Origin: Planctomonas psychrotolerans
GTDB taxonomy: Bacteria > Actinomycetota > Actinomycetes > Actinomycetales > Microbacteriaceae
Reading direction: 5' to 3'
NCBI RefSeq assembly: GCF_008642235.1
Contig: NZ_SJEV01000001.1
Coordinates: 558,001-622,000 of the forward strand
DNA: 64,000 nt
In this document: in pieces, positions 1 through 8,912 of the stretch
How the letters are laid out: every line of letters begins with the position of its first letter
How positions within the stretch are numbered: the first letter of the stretch is position 1
Notes under the pieces: model-generated
The model's input: only the letters and a program-made list of their open reading frames with translations
Told to the model about the DNA's origin: nothing
The model's database searches: none
Position numbers and translations under genes: made by a program

Positions 1-127
1 GCGTCTTACCCATCATCACCCTCAACTGTTGGAACCAATCCCACGATTCTACCGTCGGTCGAGAAATGCCAACCGCGACGCCCTGCGCACTATTCCGTCG
101 GCCGTCGCGTTGCCGGTGCTCGCGCCG

Positions 128-176
128 CCCTTTTCGTCAATCGCGGCAGCAGGAGGGGCGGCGATTGACGAAAGGG
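128..176. repeat. Inverted repeat (hairpin) with a relative near the other end of the window
   Basis: Arms at 128-144 and 161-176 are nearly perfect complements; the right arm reads GCGATTGACGAAAGGG. They flank a 16-base GC-rich loop. A GC-rich tract containing CAGGGCGGC follows. A similar element with the same TCGTC-ATCGC / GCGATTGA core lies at 63084-63122. It is probably an intergenic palindromic repeat. The rest of 1-270 holds no gene I can support. Confidence 0.55.
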
Positions 177-270
177 ACAGCGGCAGCGATCGACAGGGCG
201 GCGGACGACTGAAACGGGCGCGGTCCGGCGGCACCTCCACGTCACGCAGCCACACGCTCCGGAGCACGCG

Positions 271-553
271 GGGTGACGCAGCCATACGATCCCTGAGCTC
301 GTCGAAGGGAGGCACGCGCGGGAATGTCTATTCGACAGGCTCAGGGACCTCGGGGGGGATCGTCCATACGGTCCCTGAGCACGTCGAAGGGACGCAGGAC
401 ACGGGAAACGCCCCTTCGACAGGCTCAGGGACCGGGAGGGAACCGTGCATGAGGTCCCTGAGCTCGCGGGGTGACGTAGCCACACGGTGCCTGAGCTCGT
501 CGAAGGGACGCAGGAAACGGGATACGCCCCTTCGACAGGCTCAGGGACCGAGG
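271..553. repeat. Cluster of TTCGACAGGCTCAGGGACC-type repeats
   Basis: About seven copies, in both orientations, of a 20-24 bp element (core TTCGACAGGCTCAGGGACC) lie between 289 and 550, downstream of the FHA gene. There is higher-order duplication: 271-310 resembles 469-508, and 384-438 resembles 499-553. Oppositely oriented neighbours could form long hairpins. Open frames through this stretch read as repeat translation (for example serially repeated SLSSSKG), so I call no gene here. Confidence 0.8.
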
Positions 554-573
554 GTGGACCGTGAGGGCGGCGG

Positions 574-1725
574 TCAGCCGGCGCGGCGGACGTCGATGGT
601 GACACCGCTGCCGAGGTCGACCACGGTGCCCGCCACCACCGCCATGGGCTCGCCCGGACGGAGCCGCTGGGCGGACTGCCCGGGCAGGATCACCAGCGTG
701 CCGTTGCGCGAGTGCAGATCGGTGATGACCACATGGTGGCCCTGGAGGGCGAACCGCACGTGATTGCGGGAGATGTGCCGGTCGCCCGGTACCGACACGA
801 GTTCCGGTGCGAGTCCGCCGGATGCGGCGGTGGGAGATCTGCCCACGATGACCGGTCGATCGAGGTCGTGGCTGCTTCCCGTGGACAACCGCAACTGGTA
901 CCCCGAGGGCCGAGAGCGGTGCTGACTGCTCTCCGCACCCTCTTGCCCGCCTCGAGCGGGCTCCGCGGGCTCCTCGCCGTCCTCACTGCCGCCGCCGACA
1001 CCGCCGCCGTCGGGAACTGACACAGGTGCCGACACGACGGTTCGCTCGTCCGCGGGGGGCTCCTCGACAGGAACGCCCTCGAGCGATCCGGACCCCGGCT
1101 GCGCACCGGAACCGCCACGCGCGGGCGCGGCATCCACGCTCCGCGGTGCCTCGGCACCGAGCGCGTCGCCGAGAACAGCATCCTCGACGGACGACTCCTC
1201 GAGCGGCACCGTCGAGGTGGCGTGCGAACAACCACCGCCGCTCGACCACACCGCGCGGGTCCACGCGGCCCCCGAGGCAAGGGGAAGCGGGATCAGTGCG
1301 TCCGCATCCTGCACGTCCGCATCCTGCACGTCGGCGGAGGGGTCGTCATCCACCAGCACCTCGAAGCCGACCGCGTTCGAGTAACTGCGTTCGAGCCACG
1401 TCGACACGTCCATGCCCGAGAGCGCCTGCGCCGCGCCCGTCGCGGGCGCGATACGCACGGTGACACCGCCGCGCACGATGACGCGCACGCTGTAGTGCTC
1501 CGCGGCCGGGTCGCTCCACTCGAGCAGCGCGAAGGGCGGCGTGTTCGAGAGCCCGTGGCCCGTCAACTCATCGAGAACCTCCTGGAACCCGGCCAGGGAG
1601 GAGATCCCCGCCCACAGCCGCTCGACGCTCGGAGCGTTCCCGGCCGTTCCCACGAGGAGCAGCCGTGCACCATCTGCCAGGGCGACCCACGCATCGACCG
1701 AGGCCGGGCGATAGTGCAGGGTCAC
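574..1725 (-). CDS. FHA-domain protein
   Basis: The 383-residue protein carries a C-terminal forkhead-associated domain, a phosphothreonine-binding module, at about residues 275-375. The motifs VGRS, HISRNHVRF and SRNGTLV are visible. The N-terminal third (about 1-130) is unrecognised and the middle is an acidic, Pro/Gly/Ser-rich linker. I chose the GTG at 1725, 11 bases after the stop of the PP2C gene, because the longer frame runs back through that gene. Its pairing with a PP2C phosphatase suggests a Ser/Thr phosphorylation pathway. No kinase gene is in the window. The linker contains a short duplication (DVQDADVQDAD). Confidence 0.8.
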   Translation of the reverse strand: MTLHYRPASVDAWVALADGARLLLVGTAGNAPSVERLWAGISSLAGFQEVLDELTGHGLSNTPPFALLEWSDPAAEHYSVRVIVRGGVTVRIAPATGAAQALSGMDVSTWLERSYSNAVGFEVLVDDDPSADVQDADVQDADALIPLPLASGAAWTRAVWSSGGGCSHATSTVPLEESSVEDAVLGDALGAEAPRSVDAAPARGGSGAQPGSGSLEGVPVEEPPADERTVVSAPVSVPDGGGVGGGSEDGEEPAEPARGGQEGAESSQHRSRPSGYQLRLSTGSSHDLDRPVIVGRSPTAASGGLAPELVSVPGDRHISRNHVRFALQGHHVVITDLHSRNGTLVILPGQSAQRLRPGEPMAVVAGTVVDLGSGVTIDVRRAG

Positions 1726-1736
1726 GGCGTCGTTCC

Positions 1737-2684
1737 CTACGAGCGCGGAGCTGTGTCTTCGAGGCTCACGCCACGTCGCCGCCGTGCGTCCACGTCGGAC
1801 GCACCGCTGTGCGCATCGCCCGCCCCGACGCCGCTCGCCCCGCCGGCCATGGGTGCGAAATGCGACTCGACGACCACGACGGTGATGTTGTCGCGGCCCC
1901 CCGCGGTGACGGCCGCGTCGACGAGGGCCTGCGCGATGTCGGACACCGGGTCGGTCGACGTCCCATGCTCCGTCAGAACGGCGGCGATGTCGTCGTCGTT
2001 CAGTTCCTTGGTGAGCCCGTCGGAGCAGGCGAGGAAGAACTGGTGGCCGCGCACGGGGAGCAGCCAGACATCCGTCTGCACCCGCGGATGCGATCCCACG
2101 GCCCGGGTGATGATGTTGCGCTCCGGATGCACGGCGGCCTGCGCCTCGGTGATCAATCCGCGGTTCACCATCTCCTGCACGGCGGAGTGGTCGACCGTCA
2201 GTTGAGCGAGGGTGGCCCCGTTCCAGCCGTAGACGCGCGAATCGCCCACGTTGAACGCCATCCACGCCGTCTCGCCGACGCCGCTCCCGGTCCCGGGTTC
2301 ACCGCCGTCGAGTGTGCCGGCGCTGTCGCGCTCGACCAGCGCGACGCCGGTGAGGGTGGTGCCCGCGACCGATCCGGCGGGCTGGGTCTCGTCGATCAGC
2401 CCCATGATGTTGGTGTTGGCGGCGCCGATGGCCGACACGATGTCGTCCACGCGGGCCACGCTGTCCTCCGCGAACAGCGCGTCGAACGTGGCGACGAGCG
2501 TCTGACTGGCGAGGTCGCCGAACGAGTGCCCGCCCATGCCATCGGCGACGAGGTAGATCGGCGCCTTGGCGAGGAAGCTGTCCTCGTTCACCTTGCGCAC
2601 GAGCCCACGGTCGGATGCCGCACAGGCATTCACGGTGAGCGTGCCGGTGGGCAGCGCGATCACGCGAGACGCGTCTACCGTCAT
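1737..2684 (-). CDS. PP2C-family serine/threonine protein phosphatase
   Basis: A 315-residue Mg/Mn-dependent phosphatase of the PPM/PP2C family. Catalytic-domain motifs are in order: SDRGLVRKVNED (24-35), VADGMGGH (46-53, with metal ligand Asp48), GTTLTG (108-113), NVGDSR (145-150), CSDGLT (220-225) and GRDNITVV (263-270). The protein is soluble, with no transmembrane segment. GGGAGGA precedes the ATG closely. It lies directly upstream of the FHA gene, probably in one transcript. In actinobacteria PstP-like phosphatases sit with FHA proteins and PknA/B kinases, but only the phosphatase and FHA genes are present here. Confidence 0.93.
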   Translation of the reverse strand: MTVDASRVIALPTGTLTVNACAASDRGLVRKVNEDSFLAKAPIYLVADGMGGHSFGDLASQTLVATFDALFAEDSVARVDDIVSAIGAANTNIMGLIDETQPAGSVAGTTLTGVALVERDSAGTLDGGEPGTGSGVGETAWMAFNVGDSRVYGWNGATLAQLTVDHSAVQEMVNRGLITEAQAAVHPERNIITRAVGSHPRVQTDVWLLPVRGHQFFLACSDGLTKELNDDDIAAVLTEHGTSTDPVSDIAQALVDAAVTAGGRDNITVVVVESHFAPMAGGASGVGAGDAHSGASDVDARRRRGVSLEDTAPRS

Positions 2685-2752
2685 GTGTTCCTCCCCGCGG
2701 ATCGGCTCAACACCGTACCGCGCTCAGGGAGTCCGCGTCGCCGCGCTGCACA

Positions 2753-3784
2753 TCACCGGTCGACCGGCTCGCTCGTGACCTCGCCCTTGGCCTCGTCGGT
2801 GACGACCTTGCGACCGTCGATCCGCATCTTGATGAGACTCGCGACCGTGGCCACCACCATGGTGCCGATGATGACGTAGAGAGAGGTCCAGGTGTCGATC
2901 TCCGGCGCCCATTCGATGTGCTGGCCGCCGTTGATGAAGGGCAGCTCGTTCTCGTGCATCGCGTGGAACACGAGCTTCACACCGATGAAGAAGAGGATGA
3001 ACGCGATGCCGTACTTGAGGTAGTGCAGGCGGTCGAGCAGGCCACCGAGCAGGAAGTAGAGCTGGCGGAGACCCATCAGGGCGAAGATGTTCGCCGTGAA
3101 CACGATGAACGGGCTCTGCGTGATGCCGAAGATCGCCGGGATCGAGTCGAGCGCGAAGATCAGGTCGGTGGTGCCGATGGCGATGAACACGATGATCATC
3201 GGGGTGAAGAGCTTCTTGCCGTCGACGACGGTGCGCACTTTGGACCCGTCGTACTCGTTCGAGATGGCGATGTGCCGGCGCAGGAAGACGATGATCTTAC
3301 TCTCGGCCTCCTCGTCGTCTCCCTCCTTCGCGAGTGCCTGGTGGATCGCCGTGTAAAGCAGGAACGCGCCGAAGATGTAGAAGATCCAGCTGAAGTTCGC
3401 GATGAGCTGCGCGCCGAGGAGGATGAAGACACCGCGGAAGATGAGGGCGATGACGATGCCCACCATCAGCACCTCCTGCTGGTACTTACGGGGTACCGAG
3501 AAGCGCGCCATGATGATCACGAACACGAACAGATTGTCGATGCTGAGGCTGTACTCGGTGAGCCAACCGGCGAGGAATTGCCCGGCGTGTTCGGCGTCAC
3601 CGAGGATGAGCATGAGGAGCGCGAAGATCAGCGCCAGTCCCACGTAGAAGCCGACCCACAGGCTCGACTCCCGCACCGAAGGAACGTGCGGACGGCGGTA
3701 CACGATGAGCAGGTCGGCGGCGAGGATCAGCACCAGCACGATGAGCGAGCCGATTTCGAACCATACGGGCAGGGCAAGTTCCAC
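2753..3784 (-). CDS. TerC-family integral membrane protein, probable Mn2+ exporter
   Basis: A 343-residue polytopic membrane protein of the TerC/Alx family. Diagnostic stretches are LTEYSLSIDNLFVFVIIMAR and IGTTDLIFALDSIPAIFG, whose membrane-embedded acidic residues are expected to bind metal. About eight to nine hydrophobic helices are visible. TerC/Alx/MeeY members export manganese or load metal onto exported enzymes. I chose the GTG at 3784 because AGAGGA lies seven bases upstream; longer forms would translate the leader RNA. The leader contains a candidate yybP-ykoY riboswitch, which fits Mn2+-induced expression. Confidence 0.9.
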   Translation of the reverse strand: MELALPVWFEIGSLIVLVLILAADLLIVYRRPHVPSVRESSLWVGFYVGLALIFALLMLILGDAEHAGQFLAGWLTEYSLSIDNLFVFVIIMARFSVPRKYQQEVLMVGIVIALIFRGVFILLGAQLIANFSWIFYIFGAFLLYTAIHQALAKEGDDEEAESKIIVFLRRHIAISNEYDGSKVRTVVDGKKLFTPMIIVFIAIGTTDLIFALDSIPAIFGITQSPFIVFTANIFALMGLRQLYFLLGGLLDRLHYLKYGIAFILFFIGVKLVFHAMHENELPFINGGQHIEWAPEIDTWTSLYVIIGTMVVATVASLIKMRIDGRKVVTDEAKGEVTSEPVDR

Positions 3785-3846
3785 GGAAGAATCCTCTGAG
3801 AAGGGGAACGGATGTGAGGTGACGCTGACGCCCGCGGACACGCTGA

Positions 3847-3948
3847 CGCTCGAAAGTCTCTCCCACACCCCAAGGGGTGCCACCGCTCCGGGGTTGCACC
3901 ATAGGAACCCGTACTGACGAACACGGCGTGGTGGGATACTCCCCTTCG
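3847..3948 (-). promoter_or_regulatory. Candidate yybP-ykoY manganese riboswitch in the terC leader
   Basis: Read on the minus strand, the leader contains GGGGAGUA (L1-like, 3937-3944), then UCCCAC, CGUCAGUACGG, a hairpin around GCACCCCUUGGGGUGUG, GUGGGA and finally GAGACUUUCG (3849-3858 region). UCCCAC pairs with GUGGGA, and CGAAG pairs with CUUUCG. These two purine-rich internal loops are hallmarks of the yybP-ykoY class, which binds Mn2+ and often precedes TerC-type exporters. I see no clear expression platform. The remainder of the gene-free stretch 3949-4414 holds no recognised element. Confidence 0.7.
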
Positions 3949-4414
3949 CTTCGCCCATGGTACTCCGAGATGCGCCGACCGGCGCCGGTGCACCTGATGT
4001 CGTCGGCGCGCGCGTACTCGCGGAAGAAACGGCCGCCTCCTCCCCCATAACCCTTGGGAGGGGCGTCTCAGGGCGAGCCGTCGGTGCGACCACGGGTTCT
4101 TCCGAACGGGGGCGAGGAATTGGGGCGCGTCCTGATCGACCGCGCGGGCGTCCCGGGCACTACGTTGGGAAGGACGGGGGCGACGAAAGGCGCGTCATGA
4201 TCCCCTAGCGGCCCGACCGATCGAACAGCGCTCGTTCGATCCGAGCCCCAGCATCCCTGCCTTCGTTTCTGCAGCCACCCCTTCCCCCGATTGCTGCGCT
4301 CGACCCGCTGGCGTCGTCGCTCCGAATGGACAGACGCACACCGCCACCCACTACCGTTCTCTCAATCCCGGAGCAGTCCGGGATCCGCCCGTGGAACCAC
4401 CCGAGGAGTCCCAC

Positions 4415-5017
4415 ATGACCAATCCCACGCCGCGCAAGCGCGGACCACGCACCACCGGTGATGCACGCGAGTCGATCGTGATCGCCGCCCGAGCCCTGTT
4501 CATGGAGTACGGAGTGGAGCGGGTGAGCGCCCGCCGCATCGCCAGCACCGCCGATGTCGACCCGAGTCTCGTGCGCTACTACTTCAACTCCACCGAGGCG
4601 TTGCTCGAGGAGGCGCTGAAGATTCCGGAGGATCTGAGCGCTGCCTTCAACGGTATCGGGGACGTGCCGATCGAGGAGCGCGGCGCCGCGTTCCTCAGCG
4701 CGTGCCTCGACCTGTGGGAGCACCCCATGGGCATCACGATCATGCACTGGCTCACCTTCGCGTCGGAACGCGACAGCGTGGCGTACCGGCACTTGATCGG
4801 CATGATGACCGAGGGCATCCGCCTGGCACTGCCCGACTCCGTCTCCGCCGACGAACTGGCGATGCGCACGGGACTCATCAACTCCGTCACGGTCGGCCTT
4901 GGCATCGCCCGCTACGTGTGGAAGTTCGAGCCGCTGGCCAGCCTGTCGCGCGAGCAGATCCTCGCATCGCACGGTCCCGCCGTGCAGCGCTACCTGGCGG
5001 AGCCGCTGCCGTTCTAG
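4415..5017 (+). CDS. TetR-family transcriptional regulator
   Basis: A 200-residue protein with an N-terminal TetR helix-turn-helix at about residues 14-60 (RESIVIAARALF, then VSARRIASTADVDPSLVRYY) and an all-helical ligand domain behind it. The ATG at 4415 has GAGGAG six bases upstream, so I prefer it over a GTG at 4391. The gene lies 67 bases upstream of an MFS drug-efflux-type transporter on the same strand and probably represses it. The ligand is unknown. Confidence 0.9.
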   Translation: MTNPTPRKRGPRTTGDARESIVIAARALFMEYGVERVSARRIASTADVDPSLVRYYFNSTEALLEEALKIPEDLSAAFNGIGDVPIEERGAAFLSACLDLWEHPMGITIMHWLTFASERDSVAYRHLIGMMTEGIRLALPDSVSADELAMRTGLINSVTVGLGIARYVWKFEPLASLSREQILASHGPAVQRYLAEPLPF

Positions 5018-5084
5018 GGGCGTTACCGCACCTGCCGACCGGGAAACGCGTCGTCGCTTTCTCCCCCGGAGTACTGTCAGGCCC

Positions 5085-6482
5085 GTGGCCAACTTCGCCT
5101 CCGTTCAGCGACTGGTGATCACGATCGCGGTGCTGGCGTCGTTCGTCACGTTCCTCGACGGCACAGTCGTGAACGTCGCGCTCCCCGCGATCAGCGAAGA
5201 ACTAGGTGGCGGCATCACGACCCAGCAGTGGGTGATCGACGCCTACCTGATCACCCTCAGCGCGCTCATCCTGCTCGCCGGTTCCGTCGCCGACGCCTAC
5301 GGCCGCGTCCTGGTGATGCGGATCGGGCTCATCGCGTTCGCCATCTCCTCGGTCGCGGTCGCGGTGTCGATCGACCCGCCCATGCTGATCATCTCCCGCG
5401 CCGCGCAGGGAGCGGCGGGAGCACTGCTGGTGCCGAGCTCGCTGGCATTGATCACCGCGACGATGCGCAGCGACGTGCAGTCCAGAGCCATTGGCATATG
5501 GACGGCGTTCACGACCGCCGCCATGCTCGTTGGTCCGCTGCTGGGGGGAGTGTTCGTCGACTTCCTCTCCTGGCGATTCGTCTTCCTCATCAACGTCATC
5601 CCCATCGGTATCACCCTCATCCTCCTCAGCCGCCTCCACCTACCCGAACAGCAACGGCGCGTCGCTATCGACTGGTGGAGTGGCATCCTCTGCGCTCTGG
5701 GGCTCGGCGCCGTGGTATTCGCCCTCATCGAGCAGCCCAACCTCGGCTGGCAATCGCCAGCGATCGTGATCCCCGCGGTCGCCGGCGTCGTGCTGTTCAC
5801 CCTCTTCCTGCTCCGGCAGCGGCAGGCCGTCTCACCGCTCATGCCGCTGTGGCTATTCCGCGTGCGCGACTTCGGCTGGGGCAACCTCGCCACGCTCTTC
5901 GTCTACGCCGCTCTCTCGCTCAACGGATTCGTCATCGGCGTCTACCTGCAGCAAGGCGCGGGTCTCAGCGCCACCGCCGCCGGGCTCGCGAGCCTGCCCA
6001 TCACCATCCTCATGATCCTGCTCAGCTCGCGCGCCGGAGCCTGGGCCGGACGGTGGGGCCCGCGCATCTTCATGACAGTCGGGCCGCTCGTGATGGCGGG
6101 AGGCTCCTTGATGCTCCTCTCCGTCGCTGCTGACTTCGACTACTGGTGGCAAGTGCTCCCGGCGATGATCGTTCTGGGTCTCGGTCTTTCCGTCACCGTG
6201 GCACCGCTGACCGCCGCCATCCTCGGGGCCATCGACGAAGACCACTCGGGCATCGCCTCCGCCGTGAACAACGCAGTAGCCCGCATTGCCGGGCTCCTTG
6301 TCGTCGCCATGCTGTCCACGATCGTCGGTGGCACACTCGACCTCGATGGTTTCCACAATGCCGCTCGGGTCACCGCCGCATCGTTGTTCGTTGGTGGCGT
6401 CGTGTCGTGGATCGGCATCCGGCGGAATCCGATCGAGGCGGCGCCCGCCGACGAGGCCTCGATCGCTCCTCACCAGAATTGA
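5085..6482 (+). CDS. MFS transporter, DHA2 (EmrB/QacA) type
   Basis: A 465-residue membrane protein with about 14 hydrophobic helices. The first helix carries FLDGTVVNVALPAISEELG, the DHA2 signature, followed by TQQWVIDAYLIT and the loop GSVADAYGRVLVMRIG (MFS motif A region). Such proteins use the proton gradient to export drugs or other amphiphiles. The frame is open further upstream into the tetR gene; the GTG at 5085 places MANFASVQR directly before helix 1 and avoids that overlap. With the preceding TetR gene it forms a typical regulated efflux pair. Confidence 0.88.
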   Translation: MANFASVQRLVITIAVLASFVTFLDGTVVNVALPAISEELGGGITTQQWVIDAYLITLSALILLAGSVADAYGRVLVMRIGLIAFAISSVAVAVSIDPPMLIISRAAQGAAGALLVPSSLALITATMRSDVQSRAIGIWTAFTTAAMLVGPLLGGVFVDFLSWRFVFLINVIPIGITLILLSRLHLPEQQRRVAIDWWSGILCALGLGAVVFALIEQPNLGWQSPAIVIPAVAGVVLFTLFLLRQRQAVSPLMPLWLFRVRDFGWGNLATLFVYAALSLNGFVIGVYLQQGAGLSATAAGLASLPITILMILLSSRAGAWAGRWGPRIFMTVGPLVMAGGSLMLLSVAADFDYWWQVLPAMIVLGLGLSVTVAPLTAAILGAIDEDHSGIASAVNNAVARIAGLLVVAMLSTIVGGTLDLDGFHNAARVTAASLFVGGVVSWIGIRRNPIEAAPADEASIAPHQN

Positions 6483-6579
6483 GCGGACCGGGACCTGGTC
6501 GACCGCAGAGCATCCTGAAGTAAGGCCGCGACCCGTTTCAGCGACGAGGCGCAGGACGACTCGAGACGCAGGAACGGAA

Positions 6580-6610
6580 GAAGGCCCCCGGCGCTATGCC
6601 GGGGGCCTTC
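6580..6610. terminator. Strong hairpin terminator after tRNA-Glu, possibly bidirectional
   Basis: A 13-bp perfect stem (6580-6592 with 6598-6610, GAAGGCCCCCGGC) has a 5-base loop. On the minus strand TTCTT follows the stem, ten bases after the tRNA-Glu 3' end. It also lies about 100 bases beyond the MFS gene on the plus strand and could end both transcripts. Confidence 0.8.
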
Positions 6611-6619
6611 TCGGTGTTG

Positions 6620-6692
6620 TGACCCCAACGGGATTTGAACCCGTGTTACCGCCGTGAGAGGGCGACGTCCTAGGCCGCTAAACGATGGGGCC
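6620..6692 (-). tRNA. tRNA-Glu (anticodon CTC)
   Basis: The minus strand folds as a 73-base cloverleaf. The acceptor stem GGCCCCA pairs with TGGGGTC (one G-U pair). The anticodon loop shows CCTCTCACG with CTC, and the T-arm contains GGGTTCAAATCCC. The discriminator is A and no CCA is encoded. A possible promoter lies just upstream on the minus strand: TTCGTT, 18 bases, CATACT. Confidence 0.95.
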
Positions 6693-6796
6693 GTTTGCAA
6701 CTCAACGAGTATGCCACACCCATGACGGCCGAACGAAATTGAGCCAGCAGATGCCCCAACGCGAAGCGGTTGGCGGCGTCACGCGGGTGGGCCGCG

Positions 6797-7765
6797 TCAG
6801 GCGAAGACGCGAAGGGCGGACGGCACCACTCTGATATCGAGCGGAAGCGGGCCGATGCGCTCACCGTCGGCGTAGGCGACGACGTCGGGGCCGGAGATGC
6901 GAACGGATATCGCACGGGTCACGGTCACCTGCGGCAGGGCCGTGTGGGTGCCGGCGAACACCCTCGGGAAGACGCGAAGGAAGGCGAGGCGACCGAGCGG
7001 GGCGACCACGAGCACGTCGAGTAGTTCGTCGTCGACCATGGCATCCGGTGTCACGCGCATGCCGCCGCCGATGGATGCGCCGTTCCCGACGGACACGAGC
7101 ATGGCGCGGGTATCGGTGCGCACGCCGTCGAGGGTCAGGGAGTAGCGAAGCGGACAGAATGTGGTGATCTCGCGGAGCAGCGCCAGCACGTACCGGGAAG
7201 CGCCGCGCGGCCGACGCATCCGGTTGGCGCGTTCGTTGACCACCGCGTCGAAACCGGCGGAGAGCACGCAGGCGAACCACGTGGATCCGGCGGACGAGTG
7301 CACGAGCCCGGCATCGATGGCGCGCGATGGGCGGCGGAGAGCGCCGACGAGATGTCGGATCGCCGCCGGAGGGTCACCCACCGGCACGCCCAACGAGCGG
7401 GCCATGTCGTTGCCGGTTCCCGTGGGCACGATCCCGAAGGGGATGCCCGTACGCGCGACGAGGTTGGCCGCCAGGCTCACCATGCCGTCGCCGCCCACCA
7501 CGACCAAGGCGTGCGGGTGATTGCCGGGCGCCACGCCACCGTCCGTGCCAATGCTCACGATTCCGATCGCCCTACCCGCATCCCCGACACCCAGCTCCGC
7601 CGCGACGGCCACTCGCAGCCGCTCGGCGCTCGATTCCCGCACCAGCGTCACGCGCCATCCCGCCGCCGTGAGCGCGGCGGCCACCTCGTCGCCCACGCCC
7701 CGATGCCGGCCGAACGCCGCCTCGGGGTTCACCGCCACCACGATCACGGGCGGGGCGGGCTGCAT
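6797..7765 (-). CDS. Diacylglycerol/lipid kinase (DagK/YegS-type catalytic domain)
   Basis: A 322-residue soluble protein of the diacylglycerol kinase catalytic-domain superfamily, which phosphorylates lipid hydroxyls with ATP at the membrane surface. Motifs are VVVGGDGMVSLAANLV (nucleotide-binding GGDG), FGIVPTGTGNDMARSLG, and the C-terminal half with GNGASIGGGMRVTPDAMVDD and YADGE. The length is normal for the family. I chose the ATG at 7765; a longer frame would overlap the divergent metallo-hydrolase gene. The exact lipid substrate is not predictable. Confidence 0.9.
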   Translation of the reverse strand: MQPAPPVIVVAVNPEAAFGRHRGVGDEVAAALTAAGWRVTLVRESSAERLRVAVAAELGVGDAGRAIGIVSIGTDGGVAPGNHPHALVVVGGDGMVSLAANLVARTGIPFGIVPTGTGNDMARSLGVPVGDPPAAIRHLVGALRRPSRAIDAGLVHSSAGSTWFACVLSAGFDAVVNERANRMRRPRGASRYVLALLREITTFCPLRYSLTLDGVRTDTRAMLVSVGNGASIGGGMRVTPDAMVDDELLDVLVVAPLGRLAFLRVFPRVFAGTHTALPQVTVTRAISVRISGPDVVAYADGERIGPLPLDIRVVPSALRVFA

Positions 7766-7831
7766 GCCCCGATTATGGCCCGCCGACGAGCCGCCCTTGC
7801 ACGGCACCCCGCGGGGGTATTGAGTCGGAAC

Positions 7832-8470
7832 ATGCGCCTCACGAAGTTCGAACACTCCTGTCTGCTGCTCGAGAGCGGCGGCAAGAAGCTGTTCGTCGAC
7901 CCCGGATCCTTCACCACCCCGCTCACGGAGACGGCCAACACGGTCGCGGTGGTGATCACGCACGAGCATCCCGACCACTGGACGCCGGAGCAGCTCACGC
8001 GCATCCTCGATATGAACCCCGACATCCCGATCTTCGCACCGGCGGGCGTGGCAGCGGCAGCGGAGGACTTCGCCATCACGGTGGTCGCCCCCGGCGACAC
8101 CATCGACGCCGACCCGTTCACCCTGCGGTTCTTCGGCGGTCAGCACGCGGTCATCCACCCCAGCATCCCGACCATCGACAACGTCGGCGTGCTCGTGAAC
8201 GACTCCCTGTACTACGCCGGTGACGCGTTCACGGTGCCGGAGGGCGTGGCTGTCGACGTGCTCGCGGTTCCCGCGGGCGCCCCGTGGCTGAAGATCGGCG
8301 AGGTCATGGATTACGTGGACGCGGTGAAGCCGCGCCGCAGCTTCCCGGTGCACGAAATGGTGCTCTCGGTCGCCGGCAAGGGAATGTCGAACGGACGCAT
8401 CCAGGCCGTGACCGAGATGAACGGCGGCGAGTTCTTCGCGCTGGAGCCGCTGGACTCGCTCGACATCTGA
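7832..8470 (+). CDS. Metallo-beta-lactamase-fold hydrolase (UlaG/YtkL-like)
   Basis: A 212-residue single-domain protein. It starts with the beta strand MRLTKFEHSCLLLESGGKKL and carries THEHPDHW (about residues 49-56), the HxHxDH zinc-binding motif of the metallo-beta-lactamase fold. Later ligands are likely GGQHAVIH, YYAGDAF and FPVHEM. The family includes metal-dependent hydrolases of unknown substrate. It is divergent from the lipid kinase gene, 66 bases away, and followed by a small membrane-protein gene. Confidence 0.85.
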   Translation: MRLTKFEHSCLLLESGGKKLFVDPGSFTTPLTETANTVAVVITHEHPDHWTPEQLTRILDMNPDIPIFAPAGVAAAAEDFAITVVAPGDTIDADPFTLRFFGGQHAVIHPSIPTIDNVGVLVNDSLYYAGDAFTVPEGVAVDVLAVPAGAPWLKIGEVMDYVDAVKPRRSFPVHEMVLSVAGKGMSNGRIQAVTEMNGGEFFALEPLDSLDI

Positions 8471-8502
8471 GCGAGTCGCGGTAGGCGATATCCTCAGAAC
8501 AT

Positions 8503-8898
8503 TTGGATGCCATCGACACCCTCGCCGTCATCAGCGAGCTCTTCACCTGGATCGGCCTGCTCGGTGGCCCCGTGCTGCTCGCGATCGGGTTCCTCATTCG
8601 CGCGACGTCGGGTACCTGGGAGAAAACCACCGGGGTGATCGGCACCGGCGGTGGCGGCAACGTGCTGCGCTGGTTCGACACCGACGGTGACGTGCACCAG
8701 ACGGATGCGACGAGTCACGAGTGCGAGGGCCTCGAGCCCGGCAGCGACGTGACCGTGTACTTCCGTCGACGTCGGCCGCAGGTGAGCCGCACCGATTCAC
8801 CCGATCACGACGGGCGCGCGATCCTCGCGACCGGCTGGGTGCTGCTGGGTCTCGGCATCCTGGCGGCGATCGTCGGCCTCGCGCTGCTGTTCGCCTGA
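8503..8898 (+). CDS. Small two-helix membrane protein, DUF3592-like
   Basis: A 131-residue protein with a hydrophobic helix at about 15-33 and another at about 107-130. They enclose a hydrophilic domain (about 40-100) containing TTGVIGTGGGGNVLRWF and SDVTVYFRRRRP. That arrangement resembles DUF3592 proteins, whose function is unknown. The only plausible start is TTG at 8503, with no good ribosome-binding site, so the N-terminus is uncertain. It lies 14 bases before the MOSC gene. Confidence 0.6.
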   Translation: MDAIDTLAVISELFTWIGLLGGPVLLAIGFLIRATSGTWEKTTGVIGTGGGGNVLRWFDTDGDVHQTDATSHECEGLEPGSDVTVYFRRRRPQVSRTDSPDHDGRAILATGWVLLGLGILAAIVGLALLFA

Positions 8899-8912
8899 GC
8901 CGCTCCCCACTC

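Noticed and set aside
29-763. A 244-residue plus-strand reading frame at the left edge
   Set aside because: It is mostly translation of the intergenic repeats and then antisense of the FHA gene; composition is Arg/Ser-rich with no family resemblance.
574-2265. A 563-residue version of the FHA protein
   Set aside because: Its first 180 residues would run through the PP2C gene in another frame and are Arg-rich shadow sequence; the GTG at 1725 fits the gene order.
3979-3990. Perfect 12-bp palindrome ACCGGCGCCGGT as an operator
   Set aside because: Short GC palindromes are common in this DNA, it occurs once, and it has no clear position relative to a promoter.
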